15,702 nt of DNA. Origin: an uncultured Eubacteriaceae bacterium. Lineage in GTDB: Bacteria; Bacillota; Clostridia; Lachnospirales; CAG-274. The stretch lies in contig CAMNCZ010000003.1 of assembly GCA_946534775.1 (NCBI GenBank), forward strand, positions 1 to 15,702, given 5' to 3'. Position numbers and translations under genes: made by a program. A model generated the notes under the pieces. That model did not search any database and had not been told where the DNA came from. It was given only the letters and a program-made list of their open reading frames with translations. Below are positions 7,891 through 15,657 of this stretch, in pieces (position 1 is the stretch's first letter; every line of letters starts with the position of its first letter).

Positions 7891-8652
7891 ATGGATATAA
7901 ACTTTAAACTGGAGGCCTTTGAAGGCCCGCTGGAACTGCTTTTGCATCTTATTGCAAAAAATAAAATGAATATTTACGATATCCCCATAGCCGAACTTAC
8001 CGACCAATATCTGGAATGTATCGATATGCTTGATACAACTTCTATGGAATCGATGAGTGAATTTATAGTTATGGCATCGACCCTGCTTGAAATAAAGTCG
8101 CGTATGCTGCTGCCAAAGCCCGAGACCGAGGAAGAGGAGCAGGAAGACCCGCGTGAGGCACTTATCAACCGACTTATCGAATACAAGCGCTTTAAGGAAA
8201 TGGCGGACGAGTTGAATTACCGTCAGCGTGATGCGGGCTATAATTATTACAAACTGCCCGATAAAGAACTGATAGAAAAAATAAGAAAAGACGTGCCAAA
8301 GACTATTGACGATATTCTTTACGGCGCAAATATAGATATGCTTGTTGCGGCTTTTGAAGATGTGCTGCGCAGGCAGGAGGTAAAGACTGATAAGGTCCGT
8401 GCGGGATTCAACTCCGTCACAAGGGAAATTTTTACAATAGAAGACAAGAAAAAACATATAGAAAACCTGCTTGCACTTAACAGGCAGATAACTTTTAAAA
8501 GCATATTCCGCAAAAGGGCAGGCAAAAACGAGATAGTTGTGACTTTCCTTGCAATGCTTGAGCTTATAAAGATAAAACATATATTCATAAGACAGGAAGG
8601 TCTTTTTGGCGAAATATTTATCACAACTTACGACAAGGCGGTGGCAATGTGA
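7891..8652 (+). CDS. scpA: segregation and condensation protein A
   Basis: The kleisin subunit of the bacterial Smc-ScpAB condensin, which loads at and folds the chromosome; 253 residues, normal length. The N-terminal Smc-neck-binding block reads FKLEAFEGPLELLLHLI (5-21). MASTLLEIKSRMLLP follows in the conserved position, then an acidic run, a helical middle and a winged-helix C-terminus (VVTFLAMLELIKIKHIF...GEIFI) that contacts the Smc head. The start is judged from the conserved N-terminus; ribosome-site matches (AGGA, GGTAG) are weak, so reinitiation from the upstream gene 14 bases away is plausible. It overlaps scpB by four bases (GTGA). Confidence 0.96.
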   Translation: MDINFKLEAFEGPLELLLHLIAKNKMNIYDIPIAELTDQYLECIDMLDTTSMESMSEFIVMASTLLEIKSRMLLPKPETEEEEQEDPREALINRLIEYKRFKEMADELNYRQRDAGYNYYKLPDKELIEKIRKDVPKTIDDILYGANIDMLVAAFEDVLRRQEVKTDKVRAGFNSVTREIFTIEDKKKHIENLLALNRQITFKSIFRKRAGKNEIVVTFLAMLELIKIKHIFIRQEGLFGEIFITTYDKAVAM

Positions 8653-9206
8653 CGATACAACAGCTTAAATATGCGGCCGAGGCGATATTGTTTGCGGCGG
8701 GAGAAGCAGTGGATATAAAAGATATTGCATCTGCCCTTGAACAGGATACAAAAACAATGACTTCCATTATGAACGAACTTGTTGATGATTACAGCGGGCG
8801 CGGCATAAAAATAATTCGTGTGGATTCCGCTTATCAGATGTGTACACAAAGCGATTATTTCGATTATATCAAAAAACTGTATCAGGCACCCAAAAGAAAA
8901 GTACTTTCCACAACACTGCTTGAAACACTTGCCATAATTGCCTACCGTCAGCCCGTTACAAAAGGGCAGATAGAGGAAATACGCGGTGTAAGCGCAGACC
9001 ACGCGGTCAACAAACTTGTGGAATATAACCTTGTCGATGAGGTGGGCAGGCTTGATGCCCCCGGCAAGCCGATATTATTCGGTACCACGGATGAATTTTT
9101 AAGATATTTCGGTTTCAAAGCACTCGATAATATGCCCGAGCTGCCTAAAATTGGCGAACAGATGAAACTTGAAATACAGCAGGAACTTGATTTTATCAAG
9201 AATTGA
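8649..9206 (+). CDS. scpB: segregation and condensation protein B
   Basis: The dimeric winged-helix partner that binds the ScpA kleisin in the Smc complex; 185 residues, usual length. Two winged-helix units can be followed: AAEAILFAAGEAVDIKDIA at the N-terminus, and LLETLAIIAYRQPVTKGQIE...GVSADHAVNKLVEYNLVDEVGR...GKPILFGTTDEFLRYFG, which is diagnostic of the family. The start is GTG, overlapping the scpA stop, so coupled translation is expected; the ribosome site (AAGGCGG) lies within the end of scpA. It is the last gene of the block. I see no convincing terminator directly after it. Confidence 0.96.
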   Translation: MTIQQLKYAAEAILFAAGEAVDIKDIASALEQDTKTMTSIMNELVDDYSGRGIKIIRVDSAYQMCTQSDYFDYIKKLYQAPKRKVLSTTLLETLAIIAYRQPVTKGQIEEIRGVSADHAVNKLVEYNLVDEVGRLDAPGKPILFGTTDEFLRYFGFKALDNMPELPKIGEQMKLEIQQELDFIKN

Positions 9207-9295
9207 CGGATAAAATAAGGGGTACCCATAAGTTTTTTTGTAAATGGTGTATAATTAAATTCAGAAAAACTTAATATTTTAGCCCATAATTGACA
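9207..9295 (+). other. noncoding stretch after scpB
   Basis: About 90 A/T-rich bases without a gene. It contains GGGTACCC followed by seven Ts (9233-9239), but the stem could have only three pairs, so it is at best a poor terminator. A TATAAT hexamer at 9250-9255 lacks a recognisable -35. Nothing else stands out. Confidence 0.4.
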
Positions 9296-9324
9296 TTGAC
9301 CCAAAATTAGTTTTATGCTACAAT
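9296..9324 (+). promoter_or_regulatory. SigA-type promoter for the stalk-TolC gene
   Basis: TTGACC (9296-9301), 17 bases, then TACAAT (9319-9324), the last preceded by TGC to make an extended -10. A second TTGACA (9290-9295) lies just upstream, but its spacing is too long (23 bases). The predicted start near 9331 gives a leader of about 210 nt before the coding sequence at 9542, unusually long for this window. Confidence 0.8.
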
Positions 9325-9349
9325 AGTTTTAAAGTAAAAGTTTTTTGAG

Positions 9350-9495
9350 TTATGGTAAACGACAAAAGTAATTGGATCTTAGGCGTTTACTTGCGCCGAC
9401 TGCGTGCCGCAAAGCGGCTTTATTTCTGATATTCAGTCGTGTGTATACCCCGCAGGGTTATAGTAAAGGATATTTTTAAATGCCGTTTACTATAA
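9350..9495 (+). promoter_or_regulatory. structured 5' leader with competing helices (candidate cis-regulatory RNA)
   Basis: Several helices can be drawn. A long-range helix pairs 9350-9361 (TTATGGTAAACG) with 9484-9495 (CGTTTACTATAA), twelve pairs with one G-U. The same 5' arm can instead pair locally with 9384-9391 (GGTAAACG with CGTTTACT). The 3' arm can pair with 9458-9467 (TTATAGTAAA, ten perfect pairs plus two G-C). Inside are the hairpins GCCGC-AAA-GCGGC (9406-9418, followed by TTTATTT) and ACCC-CGCA-GGGT (9447-9458), and a helix CGACTG/CAGTCG (9397-9402 with 9434-9439). The ribosome site GAAAGGGAG (9525-9533) follows 30 bases later. I do not recognise a known riboswitch consensus, and no T-box motif is present. 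A 25-codon ORF (9352-9429) also lies here, without a ribosome site. Confidence 0.5.
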
Positions 9496-9541
9496 AATAT
9501 AAATTATTTTTAAATTTATTTTTTGAAAGGGAGTTATAAAT

Positions 9542-11092
9542 ATGAAAAGACGTGTTTCCTGCCTTTTATTATGTATTTTTACGGCTGCAAACTGTATGCC
9601 TGCTTATGCACTTACACAGGAAAGCAATGTAACATTCTCCACAGGCGGTATGAAACTTATGGAAGAAATGTCGGGATATAATGTTGACGGGAAAAATTAT
9701 ATGCCGCTGCGTGCTTTTTTTGAAATGCTTGGCGGTGAGGTAGATTACAACGAGGACAAAAAGACGGCTAAAGTTGTTCTTGGCGACCTTCGTATTATCA
9801 TAGATACGGATAATATGACATCACAAATAAACGGTGAACCCGCAGACCTTGATTTACAGATGTTTGACGGCCGTGTTTATCTGCCTGTACGTCTTTTGGG
9901 TGAAACACTCGGTTTTGTCGTAAAATGGGATGAAGAGACCAAAAATATAGATATCAAAAAAGGCGACAGCGATTATATACTGCTTAACACAAAAGACAAT
10001 ATAGATGAAGATACACGCATAATCACCTTTGAAGAAGCACGCGAACTTGCCCGGAAAAAGAGTTCCAACATCAAAAATATAAATGATAATGTAGATTACT
10101 TAAAAGACACAAGAGATAATCTCGGTCAGACACTTACCTCTGTAGATAAGACTTACGGCACTTTAAGCCAGATGCTTATCGATACACTTAATCAGGCAGG
10201 TGATGCGCTTGCGGTTGAAACACAGCTTCAGTCTGCGATAGATTCAAGCGTGGAACTTGCAAGAAGTATGAAGAATGTCGATGTTCAGTCCTCACTTTTA
10301 AAAGTGAATGAGCAGATGGTAAAAGACGGCATCGACCTTACGCTTGTAAGCCAGGTCTCCGCAATAAAGGGCACCGAGATACAGATGCAGCTGCTTGAAG
10401 AAAGTATAAAACTCGGCAAGGAAGATGTAGAAAATACCCGTCTTAAAAACGAACTTGGCTATGCAAGTGATGTTGACCTTAAAAAGGCCGAACTTAAACA
10501 GGAAGAAAACGAAAAAAATTACGATCTGCTTGTCGAAAGCCTTAAAACACAAAAAGAAGCACTCAACTACACACTTGGCTTAAATGCCGATGAAAAGGTA
10601 TATATCGTTTATGATGCGCCCGTAAAGGACTATTCGGATTTTAAACTCGATCTTTTTATTTCAAGACAGTTAAACGGCGCACCCAGCATAAAAGTGCTTG
10701 AAGGCGACGTTACTATCGCGGAATACGCAAAGCGTACCAACCCCGCACTTATAAACGAGTCAAGCAAGTCCGTGCGCAATAAACTCAATACCGCATCGCG
10801 TGCACTTGAAGACGGCAAGGAAAAGCTTGAAAAAACTATCCGCGCAAACTATCATCAGATACAGCAGCTTGTTTTAAAGGATAAGCAGTTAAGGCTTGAT
10901 GTCGAGCAGGCTGTTACGGATTATAATTCGGCTGTTGTAAGCTACAATGCAGGCCTTGCAACGGCTTATACCGTAAAACAGGCAAGACTTGGCGTGCTTA
11001 ACGCCGAAAAAGCGGTCGAAGACAACAGGATAAATTACAATCTTCTTACGGAAAGTTTTGAAAAATCATATTTGTCGGCCGCAGGTAAATAA
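9542..11092 (+). CDS. secreted protein: copper-amine-oxidase-N-like stalk plus TolC-like coiled coil
   Basis: A 516-residue exported protein. The N-terminus is a type I signal peptide: basic MKRR, a hydrophobic core, and likely cleavage after AYA (residue 23). Residues 45-140 hold two repeats of the copper-amine-oxidase N-terminal (stalk-type) domain, YMPLRAFFEMLGG...V (53-79) and YLPVRLLGETLGF...I (113-138). From about 160 to the end the pattern is that of TolC/outer-membrane-efflux proteins: ITFEEARELARKKSSNI, then long amphipathic helices with the halves NELGYASDVDLKKAELKQ and SYNAGLATAYTVKQARLGV. TolC proteins are outer-membrane channels, so in a monoderm the role is unknown; a wall-associated or export-related coiled coil is my inference. 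It has its own promoter, long leader and strong GAAAGGGAG site, and a hairpin follows. No efflux pump gene is adjacent. Confidence 0.8.
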   Translation: MKRRVSCLLLCIFTAANCMPAYALTQESNVTFSTGGMKLMEEMSGYNVDGKNYMPLRAFFEMLGGEVDYNEDKKTAKVVLGDLRIIIDTDNMTSQINGEPADLDLQMFDGRVYLPVRLLGETLGFVVKWDEETKNIDIKKGDSDYILLNTKDNIDEDTRIITFEEARELARKKSSNIKNINDNVDYLKDTRDNLGQTLTSVDKTYGTLSQMLIDTLNQAGDALAVETQLQSAIDSSVELARSMKNVDVQSSLLKVNEQMVKDGIDLTLVSQVSAIKGTEIQMQLLEESIKLGKEDVENTRLKNELGYASDVDLKKAELKQEENEKNYDLLVESLKTQKEALNYTLGLNADEKVYIVYDAPVKDYSDFKLDLFISRQLNGAPSIKVLEGDVTIAEYAKRTNPALINESSKSVRNKLNTASRALEDGKEKLEKTIRANYHQIQQLVLKDKQLRLDVEQAVTDYNSAVVSYNAGLATAYTVKQARLGVLNAEKAVEDNRINYNLLTESFEKSYLSAAGK

Positions 11093-11108
11093 AGTATAGT
11101 TTTTTAAT

Positions 11109-11139
11109 AAAGATCCGCTTTTTTTAAAGGCGGGTCTTT
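11109..11139 (+). terminator. candidate terminator or attenuator between the TolC-like and activase genes
   Basis: Bases 11109-11118 (AAAGATCCGC) pair with 11130-11139 (GCGGGTCTTT), ten pairs with one G-U, around an 11-base T-rich loop. Only the three Ts at the end of the stem, then GTA, follow, so termination may be partial. The ribosome site TAGGAG of the next gene begins four bases later. No clear promoter lies between the hairpin and the next gene, so some read-through is likely. Confidence 0.6.
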
Positions 11140-11153
11140 GTATAGGAGTAAAT

Positions 11154-14100
11154 ATGAGCAGCAAACTTTATAAAGCAGGTATAGATATAGGCTCTACAAC
11201 AATTAAACTTGTTGTAATGGACGAAAACGATAATATCTGTTTCAAAGATTATCAAAGACATCTTTCAAATATACAGGAAACATTGCTTTCACTTATAAAA
11301 TCGGCTTATGATAAAATGGGTGATATTTCCTTTACGGCTATGATAACGGGTTCGGGCGGTCTGTCTATCTCAAATTGGATAGGCATACCCTTTATTCAGG
11401 AGGTAGTGGCTGTTTCGGGCGCTATCGACAGGGTTATACCGAAAACCGATGTTGCCATTGAAATAGGCGGTGAAGATGCCAAAATAATCTATATCACGGG
11501 CGGTCTTGAACAGCGTATGAACGGTATCTGTGCAGGCGGTACGGGCAGTTTTATCGATCAGATGGCATCGCTTTTGCAGACAGATGCAATGGGTCTTAAC
11601 GAGCTTGCAAAACAGCATAAAGTTATTTATCCTATTGCAGCGCGCTGCGGTGTTTTTGCAAAAAGCGATATCCAGCCCCTTATAAATGAAGGCGCGGCAA
11701 AGGCAGATCTTGCGGTGTCTATTTTTCACGCCGTTGTAAACCAGACTATAAGCGGCCTTGCCTGCGGTAAGCCTATACGCGGCAGAGTAGCATTTTTGGG
11801 CGGTCCGCTGCACTTCCTTACGGAACTTAAAGCAAGGTTTGTAGATGTGCTTGATTTAAAGCCCGATGAAATTATAGAAACGGAAAATTCGCATCTATTT
11901 GCGGCAATGGGCGCGGCTTTCAGCTCGGCCGAGGCAAAAAACAGCGACAAAGTATTTACATTTGAACGGCTTATAAATAATCTGACGGGCAAAAAGCACC
12001 TTACAATGGAAATTTCCCGTCTTGACCCACTTTTCAAAGACGAAGAGGAGTATAATGTTTTCAGGGAACGTCACAGTAAGGCTATAGTCAAAAAAGGCAG
12101 CCTTGCCGATTATAAGGGTGATGTTTTCCTTGGCATAGATTCGGGTTCCACCACAAGCAAGCTGGCCCTTATAGGCGAGGACGGCACTCTTTTATACTCG
12201 TTTTACGCGGGTAACGAGGGCAATCCCCTTAAAATGATAATCAATTCACTCAAACAAATTTATCGTATGATGCCCGAGGGTGTCGAGATAAAAAAAGCCT
12301 GCGTTACAGGCTACGGCGAGGGCCTTATAAAAGAGGCTTTAATGATAGATCTGGGCGAGATAGAAACTGTTGCCCATTACAAAGCTGCGGCATTTTTTGA
12401 CCCGCAGGTCGATTTCATTTTGGATATCGGCGGCCAGGATATGAAATGTATCCGTATAAAAGACGGCGTTATCGACAATGTTTTGCTTAACGAGGCTTGT
12501 TCCGCGGGCTGCGGTTCTTTTATAGAAACTTTTGCAAAAAGCCTTTCACTCCCCGTACAGGAGTTTGCCAAGGTGGCACTTTTTGCAAAAAGCCCGATAG
12601 ATCTGGGTTCAAGATGTACCGTTTTTATGAATTCCCGCGTTAAACAGGCGCAGAAAGAGGGTGCGGAGGTTTCCGATATTTCCGCAGGTCTTGCTTACTC
12701 CGTTATTAAAAACGCTCTTCAAAAAGTTATAAAAATAACCGACCCTACCGAAATGGGCAAACATATCGTTGTTCAGGGCGGTACTTTCTATAATGAGGCG
12801 GTTCTGCGTTCATTTGAAAAAATTTCGACCCGTGACGCTATCCGTCCCGATATAAGCGGTATTATGGGCGCTTTCGGTGCTGCCGTAATCGCAAAGGACA
12901 AGTATGTACAGGGTGAAAAATCGACCGTTTTATCTCCCGACCAGCTTGAAGAACTTGAGATAACCACCTCTCTTACACGCTGCAAGGGCTGTACAAACAA
13001 CTGTCTTTTAACAATAAACCGTTTTAACGGCAACCGCCGTTTTATAACGGGCAACCGCTGTGAACGCGGTCTTGGCAAAGACCCTTCAAAAAGCTGTATA
13101 CCAAACTTATTTGACTATAAATACAACCGCCTTTTCGGCTACAAACCTATCGAGCCCGATCAGGCAAAGCGCGGTGTTGTGGGTATTCCCCGTGTACTTA
13201 ATATGTATGAGGACTATCCTCTGTGGTACACTTTCTTTACCGAACTTGGCTACAGCGTAAGGCTTACGCCCAAAACAAACCGCCGTATCTATGAACTCGG
13301 TATAGAGTCCATCCCCAGTGAATCGGTCTGTTATCCCGCAAAACTGGTTCACGGCCACGTTAAGTTTTTGATAGACGAGGGAATAAATTTCATTTTCTAT
13401 CCCTGTATCGCTTACGAGCACAAGGAAATACAAAACGCGGACAGCTGCTTTAACTGCCCCATTGTTACCAGTTATCCCGAAAATATCAAAAACAATCTTG
13501 AAGAAATAAGAACAAAAAATATAGATTTTCGCAATCCGTTTTTCAGCCTTGCTAACCCCGACCATTTTATCAAGCGTTTGCAGGAGGAATTTTCGGATAT
13601 AGATAAAGATGAGGTTGCAAAGGCGGCACGTCTTGCACTTAAAGAGCAGGAGCGCTACCGCGAGGATATGCGCAAAAAAGGCGAGGAAACTCTCGAATAT
13701 CTTAAAGAAAACGATATGACGGGTATTGTTGTTGCGGGCAGACCGTATCACACCGACCCCGAGATAAACCACGGCATACCCGAACTTATAACAGGTTATG
13801 GCGTAGCCGTTTTAACGGAAGACAGCGTTGCTCACCTTGGCGATGTTCAGCGCCCGCTTAATGTGCGCGACCAGTGGGCATACCATTCGCGTCTTTACGC
13901 TGCGGCTACTTTTGTGGGTACCCGCGACGATCTTGAACTTGTCCAGTTAAACAGCTTCGGCTGTGGCCTTGATGCCGTGACTACGGATGAAGTAAGCGAT
14001 ATTTTAAAGGCACATAACAAAGTTTACACTCTTTTAAAAATCGATGAGGTATCAAACCTCGGTTCGGCGCGTATACGCATACGTTCTCTGTTTGCCGCAC

Positions 14101-15431
14101 TTGAAGAAAGACGAAGTAAAAATATAAAGGCAAGGGCTGCGCAGACATCTACAAACCGCGTTGTATTCACTAAAGAGATGAAGAAAAATCATACTCTTAT
14201 AATGCCGCAGATGTCACCTTTCCACTTTGATCTCGCGCAGGAAGCGTTCAGGGCGTCGGGCTTCAATATCGATGTAATGCCTGCCTACGACCGCGAATGT
14301 GTGGATATCGGCCTTAAATATGTTAATAATGATGCCTGTTATCCCGCACTTATCGTTGTCGGTCAGGTTCTTAAAGCGCTGCAAAGCGGCAAATACGACC
14401 TTGACAATGTTTCCGTGCTTATCAGCCAGACAGGCGGCGGCTGCCGTGCAAGCAATTATATAGGCTTTATCCGCCGTGCCCTTAAAAAAGCGGGTATGGA
14501 GCATATTCCCGTAGTTTCGGTAAGTACACAGGGTCTCGAAAAAAATCCCGGCTTTAAAATATCTCCTAAACTTGCAATGGGCTTTTTACAAAGTGTTCTC
14601 TACGGTGATCTGCTTATGCGCTGCGTTTACCGTGTGCGCCCTTACGAGCTTGAAAAAGGTTCTACGGAAGCACTTTATCACAAGTGGAATGAGATATGTA
14701 AAGATGCGGTAAAACGTTGCCGTTACGGCGAATATAAAAGAAATATCGCCAAAATAGTTGAAGAATTTGACGAACTTCCTATAGATGAAAATCTTGTCAA
14801 ACCAAGGGTAGGTGTTGTGGGTGAGATACTTGTAAAATTCCATCCCACCGCAAATAACGATATAGTGGGACTGCTTGAAAAAGAGGGTGCAGAGGCTGTT
14901 GTACCCGATTTGACAAACTTCCTTACCTATTGTTTCTATAATTCAACTTATAAGGAAAAATATTTCGGTATGAAACACTCCGCAACGGTCGTTTCAAATA
15001 TAGGCATAAGGGTGGTTGAGGCTTATCGCAAGCCTATGAGTGAGGCTTTAAAACGCAGCAAGCGTTTTGAGGCGCCTGCAAATATAGCCGAACTCGGCGA
15101 AATGGCAAAAGATATCGTAAGTCTTTGCAACCAGACAGGCGAAGGTTGGTTCCTTACAGCGGAACTTGTCGAACTTATCCATACGGGCGTTTACAATAAT
15201 ATCTGTACGCAGCCTTTTGCGTGCCTGCCAAACCACGTTACGGGCAAAGGTATTATAAAGGAGCTTAAACGTCAAAATAAGTTCAGCAATATCGTTGCCG
15301 TGGACTATGACCCGGGTGCCAGCGAGGTAAACCAGATAAACCGCATAAAACTTATGTTAAGTGTTGCGGAAAAAAACCTTCATTATATCAATGAGGAAAA
15401 ACAAAAGGCCGCTGCCGCAAAGCAAGCATAA
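11154..15431 (+). CDS. giant 2-hydroxyacyl-CoA dehydratase activase-like fusion (two ASKHA domains, DUF2229, dehydratase-like C-terminus)
   Basis: A 1425-residue cytoplasmic protein. Two BadF/BadG/HgdC-type ATPase domains lie in tandem. The first has [11 protein letters not shown] near residue 10 and cluster cysteines in ICAGGTGSF (C126) and [10 protein letters not shown] (C165). The second has [11 protein letters not shown] near 327 and cysteines in ACSAGCGSF (C449) and SRCTVFMNS (C488). HgdC activators are homodimers that hold one [4Fe-4S] cluster between subunits and pass electrons with ATP hydrolysis; here one chain has both halves. A cysteine knot follows (C610, C613, C617, C636). Next come a DUF2229-like region (about 660-790; [12 protein letters not shown]) and a C-terminal part resembling dehydratase subunits ([23 protein letters not shown]). 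Such fusions occur widely in Clostridia; I know of no proven substrate. TAGGAG lies six bases before the ATG. No dehydratase subunit genes or CoA-transferase are nearby. Confidence 0.88.
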   Translation: MSSKLYKAGIDIGSTTIKLVVMDENDNICFKDYQRHLSNIQETLLSLIKSAYDKMGDISFTAMITGSGGLSISNWIGIPFIQEVVAVSGAIDRVIPKTDVAIEIGGEDAKIIYITGGLEQRMNGICAGGTGSFIDQMASLLQTDAMGLNELAKQHKVIYPIAARCGVFAKSDIQPLINEGAAKADLAVSIFHAVVNQTISGLACGKPIRGRVAFLGGPLHFLTELKARFVDVLDLKPDEIIETENSHLFAAMGAAFSSAEAKNSDKVFTFERLINNLTGKKHLTMEISRLDPLFKDEEEYNVFRERHSKAIVKKGSLADYKGDVFLGIDSGSTTSKLALIGEDGTLLYSFYAGNEGNPLKMIINSLKQIYRMMPEGVEIKKACVTGYGEGLIKEALMIDLGEIETVAHYKAAAFFDPQVDFILDIGGQDMKCIRIKDGVIDNVLLNEACSAGCGSFIETFAKSLSLPVQEFAKVALFAKSPIDLGSRCTVFMNSRVKQAQKEGAEVSDISAGLAYSVIKNALQKVIKITDPTEMGKHIVVQGGTFYNEAVLRSFEKISTRDAIRPDISGIMGAFGAAVIAKDKYVQGEKSTVLSPDQLEELEITTSLTRCKGCTNNCLLTINRFNGNRRFITGNRCERGLGKDPSKSCIPNLFDYKYNRLFGYKPIEPDQAKRGVVGIPRVLNMYEDYPLWYTFFTELGYSVRLTPKTNRRIYELGIESIPSESVCYPAKLVHGHVKFLIDEGINFIFYPCIAYEHKEIQNADSCFNCPIVTSYPENIKNNLEEIRTKNIDFRNPFFSLANPDHFIKRLQEEFSDIDKDEVAKAARLALKEQERYREDMRKKGEETLEYLKENDMTGIVVAGRPYHTDPEINHGIPELITGYGVAVLTEDSVAHLGDVQRPLNVRDQWAYHSRLYAAATFVGTRDDLELVQLNSFGCGLDAVTTDEVSDILKAHNKVYTLLKIDEVSNLGSARIRIRSLFAALEERRSKNIKARAAQTSTNRVVFTKEMKKNHTLIMPQMSPFHFDLAQEAFRASGFNIDVMPAYDRECVDIGLKYVNNDACYPALIVVGQVLKALQSGKYDLDNVSVLISQTGGGCRASNYIGFIRRALKKAGMEHIPVVSVSTQGLEKNPGFKISPKLAMGFLQSVLYGDLLMRCVYRVRPYELEKGSTEALYHKWNEICKDAVKRCRYGEYKRNIAKIVEEFDELPIDENLVKPRVGVVGEILVKFHPTANNDIVGLLEKEGAEAVVPDLTNFLTYCFYNSTYKEKYFGMKHSATVVSNIGIRVVEAYRKPMSEALKRSKRFEAPANIAELGEMAKDIVSLCNQTGEGWFLTAELVELIHTGVYNNICTQPFACLPNHVTGKGIIKELKRQNKFSNIVAVDYDPGASEVNQINRIKLMLSVAEKNLHYINEEKQKAAAAKQA

Positions 15432-15467
15432 AAAAGCCGAAAATTTAAAAAAATTTCAAAAAAACTA

Positions 15468-15499
15468 TTGACAATTGTTTTAATATGTAGTAATATAAT
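15468..15499 (+). promoter_or_regulatory. promoter of the tRNA-Ser cluster
   Basis: A perfect TTGACA (15468-15473) is followed 17 bases later by TAATAT (15491-15496, four of six), and 20 bases later by a perfect TATAAT (15494-15499). Either could act as the -10. The predicted start (about 15503-15507) falls inside the inverted repeat that precedes the tRNA. The 36 bases between the activase stop codon and this -35 are A-rich and show no terminator. Confidence 0.75.
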
Positions 15500-15532
15500 T
15501 GATGTGCCGCTATTGCGGTGCATCAATTATAT
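15493..15532 (+). repeat. long inverted repeat overlapping the tRNA-Ser promoter -10
   Basis: Bases 15493-15510 pair with 15515-15532 around a four-base TATT loop. That is 18 pairs, including two tandem G-T wobbles; the core is AATTGATG/CATCAATT and CCGC/GCGG. No T tract follows on the + strand. It spans the -10 region and the predicted start and ends four bases before the tRNA. It could be a DNA operator, a stop for read-through from the activase gene, or a processing hairpin in the tRNA precursor; the sequence alone does not choose. Confidence 0.7.
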
Positions 15533-15536
15533 ATAT

Positions 15537-15622
15537 GCAGAGGTGTCCGAGTGGTTTAAGGAGCCGGTCTTGAAAACCGGTGACTCAGCAATGGGCCGTG
15601 GGTTCGAATCCCACCCTCTGCG
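15537..15622 (+). tRNA. tRNA-Ser (anticodon UGA)
   Basis: A complete class II tRNA. The acceptor strands are GCAGAGG (15537-15543) and CCTCTGC (15615-15621), with discriminator G15622 as expected for Ser. The anticodon stem CCGGT/ACCGG closes CTTGAAA, with TGA at 15571-15573. The long variable arm lies at 15581-15597. The T stem is GTGGG/CCCAC with a TTCGAAT loop. CCA is not encoded. Confidence 0.96.
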
Positions 15623-15657
15623 CTCTTTTTATGTAAACCTTTTTTTAGAGGACATTT

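Noticed and set aside
7714..8580. Long open frame of 288 codons on the minus strand across the S2P-like gene and scpA
   Set aside because: It overlaps two secure + strand genes, has a cysteine- and aromatic-rich composition typical of antisense frames, and resembles no family. Similar minus-strand frames elsewhere were rejected on the same grounds.
9211..9240. GGGTACCC followed by seven Ts as a terminator for the scpB operon
   Set aside because: A hairpin would have only three pairs with a three-base loop. The match is mainly a palindrome and is not convincing as an intrinsic terminator.
9250..9255. Perfect TATAAT as a second promoter for the stalk-TolC gene
   Set aside because: No TTGACA-like hexamer lies at 16-18 bases upstream, and the TG is not in the TGn register. 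The 9296-9324 promoter is far better.
9331..9541. T-box, c-di-GMP, TPP or cobalamin riboswitch in the long leader
   Set aside because: None of the conserved core sequences I know for these classes is present, so I left the class unnamed.
9567..9600. Lipoprotein signal at cysteines 11 or 18 of the stalk-TolC protein
   Set aside because: The residues before each cysteine (L-L, A-N) do not fit the lipobox, and a normal AYA cleavage site follows.
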